From contig JAGVVL010000009.1 in the NCBI GenBank assembly GCA_018287875.1, positions 4,340,001 to 4,404,000 of the forward strand: DNA of 64,000 nucleotides, given 5' to 3'. Positions 30,918 through 42,730 of the stretch are shown piece by piece (position 1 is the stretch's first letter; every line of letters begins with the position of its first letter). The notes under the pieces were generated by a model, which saw nothing but the letters and a program-made list of their open reading frames with translations, was not told the DNA's origin and made no database searches. The position numbers were made by a program, and so were the translations under genes. The stretch is from Nigrospora sphaerica (lineage: Eukaryota > Ascomycota > Sordariomycetes > Amphisphaeriales > Apiosporaceae).

Positions 30918-32864
30918 AGGCGGGTGCCATTCAGGTAGCTGTCAAAGGCCGGCTGTCGTTGCGGCCCGGTAAAGAGAAATTGATAAATGCCAACCGAGCC
31001 CTATTCCAGCACCGCCATCTACCACTGCGGGCGTGCTCAGTTGCGTCCCATGTGCCTGTATCATAACGGAAAACCAGGGTTGGGGGGGTTGCGGCGGGTG
31101 GGTTTGAAGTAGCGGCGCCTGCGTTCCTAAGGCTCACAGAGACCGACAGAAGAGGTTCGGGAGCAGGCTTTATTGCCATAAGTCACTGTGGATGCCGAAT
31201 TCGGCCGAGCATAAAATGCCGATATCAGCGCCGGTATCTTGTGTCAAAGCAGATCTAACATGGCTGAGTCTACCTCGGCCGTCGGAGGTCCCGCCGGAGG
31301 TTGGGGACCCTTCCACGCGGGGTCTGGCGAAGGACTAGAGGCTGAAAAGCTGCCGACTCGGGGCAGCCAAGCGTATCTTAGCAGGGCCTCGGAAGTTGTG
31401 CCATCCGTAGCAACAGGGGCTTTTGGTAATGCGCGTCCATCCGACGGGCTCGCAGGGATGTCCGGGTCCAAGTCCAGGCCCTCGACCAAAGGCTCGGACC
31501 GGAAACCTTGAGGATGCGGTCAGGGCGTAACAAACACAGGGAGCCTCTCCTAAAATAGCTGACCGCAGCAGATCTTTTACCTGGTGGCTAGGTGATACGA
31601 GAACCAATGAGCGTCTCCCGGACTGCGCGGTCTCGCCCAGGGGTGGATGCGCAGCGGCTGCCCGTGACCCCTCGGATACATGGACTTGAGACGAGCCAAC
31701 TCTCATTCGTCTCGTGTGGGATATAGTGGCCGACGGTAGCATCTGGTGTGACCCCTCTTTTCCTTCGAGGCGGATATTTGCGTGCCAGGACCACCTTCTT
31801 TCCTGGATGCGGAAAGGCGGCCAGACACGAGGAAGCAGTCGCAACCGCGGCGGGGGAGACGAGCCAACGGGCATTTTGCCGAGAGGGAGAAAGCAGCCCT
31901 GCCGTTGCTGTTGGAACTCGTATACGGCGAGGCCGGCGTGATGGTGACATCCGACGCCGCGTCCCGTCCCGGCCTGCCCGACCACAGGACGTCCGGGCCA
32001 CGTCTCTATCAAGGGGAGAGGGCAGGAGGAGTGGCCGAAGGCCTGAAATAGACAGACGCCCACGCACGCGTGGTACGATGTAAGGTGGCAACGAAGGGGG
32101 CCAGGCCCTTGTCCCAAGGTGAAGGACCACCGGCCCACACCCCTCTGGGCCTTTAGCTTTCTAGAAGGGCAGCCAGGCCTTTGGCCGCCCTGGGAGGAGG
32201 GGCCAGAGAAAGGGCGGGCGGGCACGGACGGGACCCCGCGGCGAGAGAGGCCCTCGGGGCTGATGGGCTCGGCCGCGCGAGATGGGATGAAACCCGGCCT
32301 TGGGGGGTCTAGACTATGTCGGGCCTGAGTCGCGACTGAGGCCTCCCCGGATGGCCCAGCGCATGGGAAGGGGGACGCTGGGACACGTCTCGCTCGGCCG
32401 GTCTCCCCGTCCGGTCCAGCTGCGGCTCTCGTGGCACGCGACCACCGGCAGTGCCCTTCCCTCATCTAGGCGCGGACGACGCCGTGGATATAATCCCCCC
32501 AGTTTCCCACTCCTCCACGCCCCCCCTTTTCGCTGTCTCTTTCCGACCCCACCGCTTCCCCTAAAGCCCCGTCTCTCTCTTCTCACGCAACTAGCCATCC
32601 CGCATGATCGACGATACCTCGGACTACGGACGAGCGCTTACACATAGTCGCTCGGCCCAGGCCTCGCCCCAAGCCCAAGTCCCCTCTCCTGCTTTCGACG
32701 CGACTCGGCCCCCCGGGGACCGTCCCGCTCTTCGGGTCTTTTCTATGCTCCGGACGCTTAGCGAGGGGACTGCGCACCGAGCCGGTGCTGCCGCTTGCGC
32801 CCATCCCTCCTCCTTGATCGCGCCCTCGGTCCTGCCGCGCCTGCCGCGCCGCCCCAACAGCGCC
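30918..32864. other. Intergenic, 1.9 kb
   Basis: No gene is convincing. A CATAAAATG element at 31210-31218 precedes an ATG at 31260 with a good context (CTAACATGGCT) that opens an 83-codon Gly/Ser-rich frame ending at 31511; I recognise no family and treat it as unproven. The last 350 bp before the methyltransferase is CT-rich leader sequence. Confidence 0.45.
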
Positions 32865-33773
32865 ATGGCCATCACGCCGCCCGCGGCGGCGAAAACGACG
32901 GAGACGACGACAACGACGGCGACGAGCGGCGGCGCCCCGCGTACGCGGCGGGTGGCGTCGTGGACCAACACGTCGAGCGACTACGACCGGATCCTGGGGC
33001 CGGGCACGGTCAAGGGGGCGGAGCGGATGGTGGAGCTGACAACGGCGCTGCTGCCCATGACGGCGGCGTCGCGGGTCCTCGACGTGGGGACGGGGCCGGG
33101 GGCGGTGACGCGGACGATCCGGCGGCGGCACGGGGCGGCGACGGGGGCGCCGCCGATCCTGGCCGTCGACCTGGCGCCCGGCATGCTGCGGCTGCTGCGG
33201 CGGCGGGGGCTGCCGGGGGTGACTACGGCGCTGGCGGACGCGACGGCGCTGGACCGGGACCTCGCGCCGTCGGGGGCCTTCACGCACGCCTACGCGGCGC
33301 TCGTGCTGCAGTTCTGCGGCGGCGCGGGGCAGCCGGCGGTGCTGGCGGAGCTGCACCGGGCGCTGGCGCCGGGAGGCGCGGCGGCGGCGTCGCTGAGCCG
33401 CGACGTGACCGCCGGCGCGCCCTTCCACGCCGCCTGCCGCGCCCTCGACCCGGCCTACGCGCCGACGCCGACGCACGCGCCCGGCGCCTGGACCACGGCC
33501 GCCGAGCTCGAGGCCGGCATGCGCGCCGCCGGCTTCGTCGACGTCCGCGCCGACCTCGTCCGCGCCGACTTCGTCTGGCGCAGCCGTGCCGACTACGCCG
33601 ACTACTGGCTCGCCGGCACCCACCCGGCCTTCGCGCGCGAGCTGCGCGGCTGGGCCGGCGACCGCGACCGCCTCCGCCCCGTCCTCGAGCAGGTCCTCCG
33701 CGACGACTACGACGACCCGCCCCGCCTCGGCTGCAACATTGTCATTGTCGTCGGGAGGAAGCCGAGCGAGTAA
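32865..33773 (+). CDS. Class I SAM-dependent methyltransferase
   Basis: Single-exon protein of 302 aa with a Rossmann-like methyltransferase domain. Motif I is VLDVGTGPGAVT starting at residue 71; the acidic end of strand 2 is AVDLAPGM, followed by ALADATAL, the Y-A-A-L-V-L-QF strand 4 and LHRALAPGGAAAASL after it, all in UbiE/COQ5-like order. The first 35 residues are Thr/Ala-rich and probably disordered, then TRRVASWTNTSSDYDRIL. The substrate-side C-terminal half (HAPGAWTTAAELEAGMRAAGF) is not diagnostic. The start at 32865 has a good context (GCGCCATGGCC); the open frame extends 87 codons upstream to another ATG at 32604, which is possible. Extremely GC-rich codon use. Substrate unknown. 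Confidence 0.8.
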   Translation: MAITPPAAAKTTETTTTTATSGGAPRTRRVASWTNTSSDYDRILGPGTVKGAERMVELTTALLPMTAASRVLDVGTGPGAVTRTIRRRHGAATGAPPILAVDLAPGMLRLLRRRGLPGVTTALADATALDRDLAPSGAFTHAYAALVLQFCGGAGQPAVLAELHRALAPGGAAAASLSRDVTAGAPFHAACRALDPAYAPTPTHAPGAWTTAAELEAGMRAAGFVDVRADLVRADFVWRSRADYADYWLAGTHPAFARELRGWAGDRDRLRPVLEQVLRDDYDDPPRLGCNIVIVVGRKPSE

Positions 33774-34323
33774 AAGACAGGGGGAGGGCTCGACGATGAT
33801 GACGGCCAGTGACGGGAAAAAGACGGAATGACGACCAGACACCCACGGCGGACGAAGGCCGGGAGGACGAAGAAGACGAGGAGGGAACAGGGGGACGGCC
33901 GTGGAGGGAAAGAATGGGCTTAGACAGTGGCTGCTTCGGGTGTACCGTGCTGGGGCACCGACACGATTTCGCTGGAATACCAAGGCCTCGGAGCCTGGTA
34001 GTTCTTTCGCGATTCAATACACAGCGGTTCGATACCTGCGAAATTCGCTTTGCCATGGGCTGCTTTGTGGGTCACAGGTGAGCAGCCAGGGGGGGCCAGA
34101 GGAAGAACGGTATGGCCCAACATGCATCGCTGTTCCTCCCCCCTGGAGGGTCCGGAGCAAAATGGCCGTCATCACATTGTGGTTTCCAGATATTGGGTCA
34201 AACGGCAAGGGGGGATGAGCGGGTGCCCGTCTCTTGTTTTTTTTCTTCTTGTTTTTGTGGCTTTCGAGGTAATATGTATGGCTTCGTTCATCATGCTTCC
34301 TACGCGAGGGACCGTCTCCCCGG
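33774..34323. other. Convergent intergenic gap
   Basis: 3' flanks of the methyltransferase (+) and the dehydrogenase (-). A tRNA-like GGTTCGATACC at about 34024 was checked and does not fold. Confidence 0.5.
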
Positions 34324-35406
34324 CTACGAGCTCATCCACTGGCCGCCGTTGGCGCTGACGAGGCAGCCGGTCTGGTACGAGGCCTCTGGGTGGCAGAGGG
34401 TGGCGACGATGCCGGCAATCTCCTCGGGGTAGGCGACGCGGCCGCCGTACTTGGCACCCATCTCCTTCATGGCGGGCGAATCCCACTCGCGCACGCCCGA
34501 GAGCGGCGTCAGCGGGTAGAAGAGGGCGATGGCCTGCTTGGCCTCCTCTGGGGCGTAGTCGAACATGTCGGTCATGGTGGAACCGACGCTGACGGCGTTG
34601 ACGGTGGCGTTCTCGGCGAGCTCGCGCGCCCACGTGCGCGTCATGGCCTCGATGGCGCCCTTGGTGCCGCCGTAGAGCGTCAGGTAGGCGAGGCCGACCT
34701 TGGCGCCGACCGACGACAGCAGCACGATGCGGCCGCTGCGGTCCGTCGGCAGGTGAGGCTTGACGGCCTGCGTCAGCAGGATCGGGCCCAGCACGTTGGT
34801 GCTGTAGACCTTGTGGAAGTCCTCGACCGTGACGGCCTCGAGCGGCATCGCGTGGAACAGCGCCGCGCTGTGCACGAGAATGTCAATCTGCAGCTTGCCG
34901 TCCCGCGCGAAGGCGGCCCGCGCCGTCTCGACGATCTGCGCCGCGCCCTCCTTGGTCGTCATGTCGGAACGGCACGTCACCGCCTTGACGCCGTGCTCCT
35001 TGGCAAGCTTTTCGGCCAGCGCCTTTGCCGGCGCGTCCGAGCTCTCCGTCAGGTAGCAGATGACAACGTTGGCGCCCTTGGACGCCAGGTTGGTGGCGAT
35101 GGCAGCACCGATGCCTGTAGGGGGGGAGAGCCGGAATCGAGTCAGCACCCAAGCATGCACAAATACGTATAGACACACAACCCACACAAGGGCGCAGACA
35201 CCCGACGCCCCGAGGCCCGGGTGACACGGGAGAAGGCCGACGGAGGCCCAGGACGGGCATCCGGCCGGATCACACCGAACGACCAGGGATCAAGGAGAGA
35301 GCGAGGTGGGCTTCAGGGGGAACGTACTGCGAGCCGAGCCCGTAACAACGGCGACCTTGCCCTCGTGGACCCGTCCGCCGGCCATGTTCACTGCGGCTGA
35401 CGCCAT
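34324..35406 (-). CDS. Short-chain dehydrogenase/reductase (SDR)
   Basis: NAD(P)-dependent oxidoreductase of about 289 aa. Exon 1 35328-35406 encodes MASAAVNMAGGRVHEGKVAVVTGSAR; a 213-bp intron (35115-35327) with donor GTACGT splits the cofactor glycine motif; exon 2 is 34324-35114. The joined motif is TGSARSIG, with Ser where Gly is usual (TGxxxGxG). Further landmarks: LVHSAALF in the place of the NNAG strand, LLSSVGAK catalytic serine region, and the YxxxK pair Y174/K178 in LYGGTKG. The end GCLVSANGGQWMSS is the classical SDR C-terminus. HSAALFHA and a Thr/Arg-rich NAD(P) region suggest a classical cytosolic SDR; substrate unknown. Convergent with the neighbouring methyltransferase gene. 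Confidence 0.85.
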
Positions 35407-38400
35407 GGTTTTCTTTTTGCGCGTAGGAGGATTTGGTGCGGCCGAGTATCCAGAAAGTACCCGAGGCGGTAGCGTCGGGGCGAAACAAAGTTCTGGCGTG
35501 AGACGGTGACAGTATTGTATGCAGGTCGTAAGCGAGATGGACTGCGTGAAACCAGGGCGCCCGGGGAAATTGGGGACGGCCCAGGTGTAGGTCGACGACG
35601 ATGCGACGGGGCCACCTATCGTGAAAATACTAGTCGAACAGGGAGCGGAGGGGGGCCCGGGGCCCAGGGAGCCAATCGCCGCCGCCTCTGGAAGATTCCC
35701 GACCGGGGGTCCTCGACCATGCCTCCCGCAAACACGACACGCTGTCCTGGCCGCCCCGTCGCTCGTCCCGATGGACGGGTGCCAACGGCCAACGGCGCGC
35801 CGGGTAGTTTGCGCGCCGGCGTCGGGGATAGAGTGAAAAGGGAAGGCAGAGGGGGAAGGGAGGAGAGAGGGCGAAGGGAAGAGCAGCGTTCAGGGCTCCT
35901 AGCCTCGCGAGTCCCTCGCAGGCCAGCTGGGAAAGGGCGAACCGGCGGGGCTTTCTCATCTGCCGTTGAGCGCTGATTGGCAGGGGCGGGGCGGCGTGTT
36001 GTCCAGGAGACACGCATACGGAGCACGCGTGGAACCCCTCATGGCCGGCTCCTCGGTATTCCCCGCTTCTTGCCAGGCGGAAAGAGGAGTCAACACGGGT
36101 CGCTGTTACTTTAAGGCCCAGGCTATCTCAGGGCAGCCATTGCCTCGGCCCAGCACGTCGTTCGCGTGTTCGCCTCACCCCCCGGAGTGGTCAAGCTGCT
36201 GGTGCCTACGTAGTACACCGTCACCACGCTACCAATGGCAGCGGTTCGTTGCTTTTGTGCGCTCCGGCCGCCGTCGGGAGGCGTGGCCGACATCTGCATT
36301 GCCGTTCCCACGTGCCAAAGTTGCAGTTGCGTGCCGTACATGCAGACATACGCATGCGGGCCTGGGAAGGGGGAAAAAACAAAACTCAAATCCTCAGGGG
36401 CGCACAAACGTCAGGATTGTGGGAAAAAAAAAACCCACGCGTTCCAATAGAACGGCGGTCCACCACTCCCTGCTGCTGCCAGGGTTTCTAACTTTGCCCC
36501 CCTGTCGTCCAAAAGAATTGGGGGTCAGAGAGAGAAAGAGAGGGAAAAAGCGATACGTGACGTTTCCTCCACCGCTGGACCACAGGGCTTTCATGCGGCC
36601 CCGGCCACCATCCGTGGACATTTCCTTGGGACGCAGGGCCTTGGTTCCCGACCGTCTGGTGACGAGCTGCCACCCACGTGCCGTCGCCGCCTCGATTCGC
36701 TACAGGCGCCGAGTACCCTGGTCCGTCGTGGCCCGCCGTAGCCCACCATAGCCCGCCATAGCCCACCCACAATCAAGGCAGGGCGTTCCTGCCACGTTTG
36801 AGCGAGGAACCGCTCGCGGCTGCTGCCAACCATACGGTACCGCTGTACTGAGTAGGTACGGTTGCGTGTAGGGGGTAGTGCTGGGTGAGCCCGTACCGTC
36901 GGTTCTCCGGCCCCCAGTGCCATACCGTGTTCCAGGGGGGGATGACCATGCCCGGATGCCCTGTACGGTTTGCATCATGGTCTCGATGGGGGGGATCATC
37001 ATCCGCAAGCTACCCGGGTGGATGCTCCCACTGCACCGCCAACCACGGTCGACCGGGCGCTGCCTCCCGTCCCTCCCGTCTCGCCCGTCCTACATTTGGA
37101 TGACCCGGACGCCGTCAAAGCGTGTCGCCAGCGCCCTTGTCGAAAGGCAGCCGGGAGAGTTCCTCGTCAGGCACGAGCATCTCCCTGGGCTAGGTTGTAC
37201 AGCGTAGTCCTGACCTCGACCGAATCGGCGCCCCCAGGTCGGTGCTAGGCCGTCGTCGCCGCGAGTCAGAGACGGAGTTTCCCCAGGGCCCCTGGTCCTG
37301 GGAAGCAACAGGTCCCTCGTCTCATGTTCCCTGGGTGCGAATGACGAGCGCAATGCAACGCCGAATCCAACTCCTCGTCACCTGTCCAGATTGGTGGTTC
37401 CTCAGCACGCCGGAGCATGCGCCGAACGCTACGATCGATCTATGCTAACGGTACTACCCGGCGGGACGACGAAGGGCTGAACAACCCCTGCCTGCACTAC
37501 CCAGTAACCCTCCACCGAGCATGTCGCCGGTTATCTCGTATCCAACCCTACCCCTTCGAACACCGAGTCAACAACAACGGTGGTGAATGGCTTCATCTTC
37601 TTCTTCTGGAAGAGAGAGAGAGAGAAAGGCGCCAGTCCTTCTTTCCCTCTCGACTTGCCCCTCCCCCCACTACTCTCGCTACTGGATCTGTTTCTGGGTA
37701 CCTCCTCCCCCCCCCCGGTCCCAACCCCCAGCGACCATTTCCACCAAGAGTACAATAGATAATCATACACCCGCCCTGAGCAGCAGGGCCGTCCCAGTCG
37801 GGGAATTTGCGGGCTCTAGCGAAGCGCGCCGGTTTCCCCGGCTGCTCGTCCGCAAGGGGAACTCGAGATTGCCTGCCCACGCTGCAAATGACTCAACGCC
37901 GCATAAGCGGCTGACGGGCCCATATCGATGCCCAAAACCGGGCAGAGGCGTTAGTTAGCTGCGCAACCACTACACAGTAGTACGGCTGCAGGCACATACG
38001 ATAGCCGTTCTCTTTACCCATAATTACCCTTCCCGCTTCGTCAAGTCCTGGGCGGCGCACGGAGCTGATGTTCTGTACGCATACCTCTTCCCACAACGGC
38101 CCGACGGCTCCTGCTGTTTTGACTTCTAGCGTACCATGGTTTTGACGAGATGGGCTCTGCCTGCCCCCTCGCCCGCCACGGCTGCTCGGCAGGAAACCTC
38201 GCCCCGGCGCCTGTCCCCTGTTGCTGGGCGCCCCCTCTTCCGCCCGCTCCTCGCCCGTCGCGTGACCCACGGCCACGTCGAGCGGTGCTGTGCCTCCCTT
38301 CCGCCGCTCACCGGCTGGGTTTGGGTGCCTGGGCATCCTGGGTGCCTGGGTCGACCGGGGGGGGGAAGGGGTTGGCTTGGCCGGCGCGCAAAATAGGATC

Positions 38401-39292
38401 GACGCCCATCGTCCTTTCTCCTCCCCAAAACAGCCTGGACGGGGCCGGGGCCAGTTTTTTTTTTTTTTACCTCGTCTATCCTCCCTCATACCCATGCTGT
38501 CTCCGTGGTTCGTTCCAGGTCTGCCCATGCTCGCACCGTAGATGGACGAGAGCGAATACTACGCCTCGTTCCTGCTAGTCATAGACCCTGTTTCCCGTAG
38601 TTTTTACCCTTGACCCCGAGTCGTAAGTATTACACGAGTGCTATACAACCTCTCGTTTCCGACGCCCGAGCTAGGCTCGTGATTCTTCCCTCTGTCATCT
38701 AACGGCAGTTAAGGCCTGGGGCTGGTAGCGCTTGATCGCTTGTTGTATTAGTATTCACTATACCGCTTCCTCTTGAACCGAGCGCCGTCTCCTCTCTCTG
38801 GTTCCGTCCTCCCCTCGACACACTCGTTTCCCCATCTATTCTCCCTAGCCGCGGCCCCGTAGAGGTACCCGTCGTCTTTTTTTTTGGCCCCCTTCGTCGC
38901 CGGGCGCGCCGTACCAGAAGATCGTAGGCCCCTCCCTGCCTTTGGGCACGCCTTCTAGTGCCTATACTTCCTACTAGTAGCCTGCCTTCGGCTGCCCCGA
39001 GACCCCATATCTCTCGGCTTACGTCCTTTGCTCGCCCTGAATTCGATATACACCCGCCCGTGTGCGCGTGGATAACGTCAGAAGGGAACGCCGTCGTCGC
39101 CGTCGCCGCCGTCGCCGGTTCCCCATCCCCGGAACGAGCCAGCCCGCCGTCAACGGAGAACGTGGAGAGCCGTTCCTCCTCCACAACTACCACCGCCATC
39201 GCTGCCAGCCCAGGAAGGGCCCCTCCCGGAACCCTATCACCGTTGACGAGCCCGAGGTCGCGCGGGTCTGGAGGAATCCCGAAGCAAAAGCC
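35407..39292. other. Long intergenic region, 3.9 kb
   Basis: No protein gene is supported. It holds the dehydrogenase promoter, short tandem CCCRCCRTAG units (36727-36767), A-runs at 36373 and 36425, a GA-dinucleotide run at 37613-37628 and a T12-type run near 38456-38468. The 300 bp before 39293 is CT-rich leader with a CGT/CGC trinucleotide patch at 39086-39115. Frames of 140-260 codons here are Arg/Pro-rich and unrecognised. Confidence 0.5.
36727..36767. repeat. 10-bp tandem repeat, about four units
   Basis: GCCCGCCGTA, GCCCACCATA, GCCCGCCATA and GCCCACC follow each other directly, differing only by G/A transitions. Confidence 0.75.
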
Positions 39293-40710
39293 ATGGCGAG
39301 CCCCGTCGACCCGGGTCGGGTGCACCTCGACCAGCTGGAGGACGTTGGCATGGCCCTCTTCGTCACCTCCATCGCCTGCGGCATCGCATCCGTCATTGTC
39401 GTCGCCCTGCGGACGTGGGTCCGGTGCGTTGAGGGTGTATTCGGCACCGACGACGCCCTGATGCTGGGCGGCCTCGTAAGTCCGACGCCCCCCCCTTCGA
39501 GTTCCCCTCCTCGCTGACGCCCGGCGGATCAGGCCTTGTATATCGTGGACGTGGCGCTGGCGTGCGTGGGGGCCTGGCACGGGCTGGGCGCGCGCAACGA
39601 GCACCTCAACATGACCATGATGGTCGAGGGCACCAAGTACCTGATGATCTGGATGCTCGTGTACGTGTGCGCGATGCTGCCGGTCAAGGGGTCCATCTGC
39701 TGGACCATGTACCGGATCGCGAGCACCAACACGGCCTACCGCGTCGCCATCCTCGTGCTGCTGGCCGTCATCGTCTCCAACTTCTTCGCCGTCTTCATCG
39801 GCATCCTGCTGCTGTGCGAGCCCGTCGAGGCAAACTGGAACAAGGCCCTCGTCGCCGCCGGCCAGGGCCGCTGCGCCTCCATGGACGCCATGATCGGCCT
39901 CAGCTACACCTCGACCGCCGTCTCCATCGCCACCGACCTGGCCTGCGCCGTCCTGCCCGGCATCATCCTGTGGAACACCCAGATGGCCCTCAAGACCAAG
40001 ATCTCCGTCTCCATCGTGCTGTCTTTTGGCTCCTTGTACGCGACGACCTGCCCCCTTCCCCCCCCCCCACCTTCCTTTTTCCTACGGACGCGTGCTAACC
40101 CCGTCGCCAGGGCCTGCATTTCTACCATTGTCCGAACCCCCTATATCGCGCACTACCGCAACCCGACCGACGACCTGCTCTGTAAGTCGGCGCTTTCTCG
40201 GCATCGCGCCCTTTTTTCCGTCCGATGCCCCGGCTAACCGGTCCCGCAGACTACACGGGCAGCATCTGCCTCTGGTCCAACGTCGAGACGGCCATCGGGC
40301 TGGTGGCGGGGTCGCTGCCGAGCCTACGGCGGCTCATCATGACCAAGGTGGGGCGGTCGCAGGCGGGCTCGGGCCACGGCGGGCTCGGGGGCGCGGGCAG
40401 CCTGGGGGGCGAAACGCCGCTGGGGCTCGTGACGTTTGGCGGCAGCTCGGGGCGGGCGGGGACGGGCCGGAAGCGGGGGACGTTCCGGAACCCGACCGAC
40501 GCCGGCGTCAGCGTCGCCGCCGTCCACGCGCGCGGCGACGGCGACTGGCGCCGCCTCAAGGACGACGGCAGCTCCGCCAGCTCCGTCCCCGACGACAAGG
40601 ATTCCGACCTCCGCGGCCCCCCCAAGCACGGCGGCATCCGCGCCGACTACTCCTACGATGTCGACATCTCGCGCTCCCCCGAAGCCACCGACAGCGTCTT
40701 TCGCGCCTGA
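39293..40710 (+). CDS. Fungal rhodopsin-fold (PTH11-like) membrane protein
   Basis: Seven-helix membrane protein of about 405 aa. Exons 39293-39475, 39533-40035, 40111-40181, 40250-40710; introns of 57, 75 and 68 bp with clear CTAAC branch points in the last two. It matches the fungal rhodopsin domain common in Pezizomycotina integral membrane and PTH11-like receptors: helix 1 VTSIACGIASVIVVALRTWVRC, then FGTDDALMLGG, ALYIVDVALACVGAWHGLG, the GTKYLMIWMLVYVCAML helix, ANWN extracellular motif, GLSYTSTAVSIATDLACAVLPG and the last helix around NVETAIGLVAGSLPSLRRL. No CFEM domain precedes it. The C-terminal 130 residues are a Gly/Ser/Arg-rich cytosolic tail. Role as a G-protein-coupled receptor is only by analogy with Pth11. 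Confidence 0.85.
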
Positions 40711-41712
40711 AACCCGGGGGCCCCGAGAACCCCCGGATGGAAGCAGCCGAAAATGGAAAAGGGGATAAAAAAGGTCGGTACAAAAAGGGGAAGGCCCGCG
40801 GCCGAGCTCGCTTTTGCCCCCTCCCCAACAAGACCTCTCTACCCCGGATGAGAGCATGGAGTCACGACGTTTAGCGCGTACTTGCTATTTTTTATGATAC
40901 CTCTATAATTACTACGATCTCGACCCGAGACCGACAATTGTGACGACCAATCTTCAATTCTCTAAACGGTGCCCCTGTGAGATCCGGATGTCAAGCGAAG
41001 GCACGTTAACAGCGCGATGGGAGAATAAACGCTGCCGATCTTGCAGCTGGGGCGACCCCCTGGGCACCGTAGACCAGGTCCCCGTTCATTGCATCCACAT
41101 GCTGATGGGCCGAAATTGGGTCCGGTTCCTCTTACCGCCGGGGCCTTGTAGGGTTGAAAAGGGGGCGCGAGATGAGCCCCGGGGCACGGCGAACTGCCGG
41201 ATCGACGGTATTTACTTAAGCTTTCACTACTGGGTGTATCTCAACAGAGCGTTGAACTGCCGGATCGACAGTATTTGCTTAAAGTTTCATTAGTGGGTGC
41301 ACCACACCAGAGTGTTGAGATTTGGTCCCGGGGGGGTGGGGGGGGGGGGGGTCAGGTCACTACAGGCGAGCCGAAATATACCATGCGAACTTAAACGTAT
41401 CGACGCCAACCTCTTAGGGGCCGGAAGTCTCCGGCCGCAGTGTATCCATTTAAGGGGATACGAGGCTGGAGGCCAGAACGCTGCCAACATCATGGCGAGT
41501 ACAAACCACCGGGGAGAACGGAGCGGAGCAGACGAAGCCACGGTACACCCTCTTTGTACGGTTGATGTTCAGGCTACGTGTTGCCTGCGAAGGCCGTTCG
41601 TATCAGGGGTATCATTCAGCGAATGCGAGTTGTATCTGTATTAACTTCATTATACGTAAGCCGGCGGCGTCCGCCACCGGCGCTCGGCCCAGAGTGAATA
41701 AGGAAGACGCCT
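40711..41712. other. Intergenic with 63-bp tandem duplication
   Basis: 3' flanks of two convergent genes. Contains the tandem duplication at 41191-41316 and a G-rich run at 41331-41351. No gene seen. Confidence 0.5.
41191..41316. repeat. 63-bp tandem duplication
   Basis: Two adjacent copies (41191-41253 and 41254-41316) both start GAACTGCCGGATCGAC and end with an AGAGCGTT/AGAGTGTT type sequence. They differ at about a dozen sites, many of them C/T or G/A. Confidence 0.8.
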
Positions 41713-42730
41713 TCACGGGGCCTTCAGAACGGCGGCCACAATCGCCATGTTGTTATCTTCCACCATATAGGGCGTGTAGGTGTTGTTCTTCAGGTAGCAG
41801 TTCCCGTTGTTTACCTTGACGCAGCTGCTGATATCTGTGCGGCCGGGGGTTAGCAGGTCAAGCGCTCTCGGGCGGAGCCGCGTCGCGCGCCAGGAAAGGA
41901 ACGCGCCACGTACCAGGATTGAAAACCACGGCCATGCAACTCCCCGGGGCCGGGGGCCCCGTGACCTTGTTTTTGCGGTCGGGGTTGTAGTTGTAGGCCG
42001 TGCAGGCCAGCAGGCAGGCCTCGAAAGTGTAAGCCGTGATGTTGAGCATGTTTCCGCCGCTCAGGTCTTGTCCGCAGGTGAGATCGAACGTCGAGGTGTC
42101 TCTGCCATTGCTACTTGTGGTTACGTTCACCGTGTCAACTTTCGAATTCCTGTCCTCACAGTTGTAATCGAGGTGGTAAACATTGGGCGTATTCAGCGTG
42201 GGGACCTGTATCGTGTTGGTGTTCCCGGGCACCTGGTTCTTAAACCTACCAACCGTTAGTAGCGCGTAGCCGGGCGCCAGAAAGGCACAGAGCGAAAGTT
42301 GGAGTCACGTGGGACTCGTCGTAGAAGAGGCATACTTGATGGCGTAACCCAGCGCCACGCCGAAGCCGACGATGGTGGCGAGCCAAACGACGCCAAGGAC
42401 GACGGTCAACCACGGGAGGCAGCAGACGGCCCGCTTGGTTCTGGCCTCCTGTGAGCCAAGGGCATAGTTGGTGGACTCCTGCGAGTCCCAGCGCGGCTTG
42501 AGGAAGGACGGCGGCGAGGCGGGGGACAGGTGGCTCGGCGACGCCGGGTGGAGTCCTCCGGTCTGGGCCGCCGTCTCGGGCAAGGTCGAGGGCAGCGCTT
42601 GTCGTATCTCGGGCAGGTGAGAGGGCGATACTTCGGGGGCGTCGAAGTAGCCATCATGATTCATGGTGCCCTGGGGGCTCTGGTAATCCACGGGGCGGAA
42701 CATGCGGTTCGGATGAGGATCGTCGTGCAT
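41713..42730 (-). CDS. Type II membrane protein with extracellular Cys domain
   Basis: Predicted single-pass protein of about 282 aa. Exons on the minus strand: 42336-42730, 41914-42245, 41713-41834; introns 42246-42335 and 41835-41913 have CTAAC branch points and join in frame. Residues 1-100 are a Pro/Ser-rich cytosolic part, KRAVCCLPWL leads into one helix (TVVLGVVWLATIVGFGVALGYAI), then an outside domain with six or more Cys (YNCEDRN, LTCGQDL, EACLLACTAYN, GSCMAVVFN, SSCVKVNNGNCYLKNN). The spacing resembles apple/PAN-like modules found in many fungal membrane proteins; EACLLACTAY and NCYLKNN are the telling parts. Several NxS/T sites. Function unknown; a wall- or surface-binding role is inference. 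Confidence 0.75.

Noticed and set aside
31260..31511. 83-codon frame with TATA-like element and good start context
   Set aside because: Too short and unrecognised to call as a gene without transcript evidence; noted in the intergenic entry.
33950..34070. GGTTCGATACC resembling a tRNA T-loop
   Set aside because: The flanking bases do not pair into a T stem and no acceptor or anticodon stem can be drawn at the right spacing.
37890..38010. Minus-strand TGTGTAGTGGTTGCGCA similar to a tRNA D arm
   Set aside because: No matching B box and no acceptor stem; judged chance similarity.
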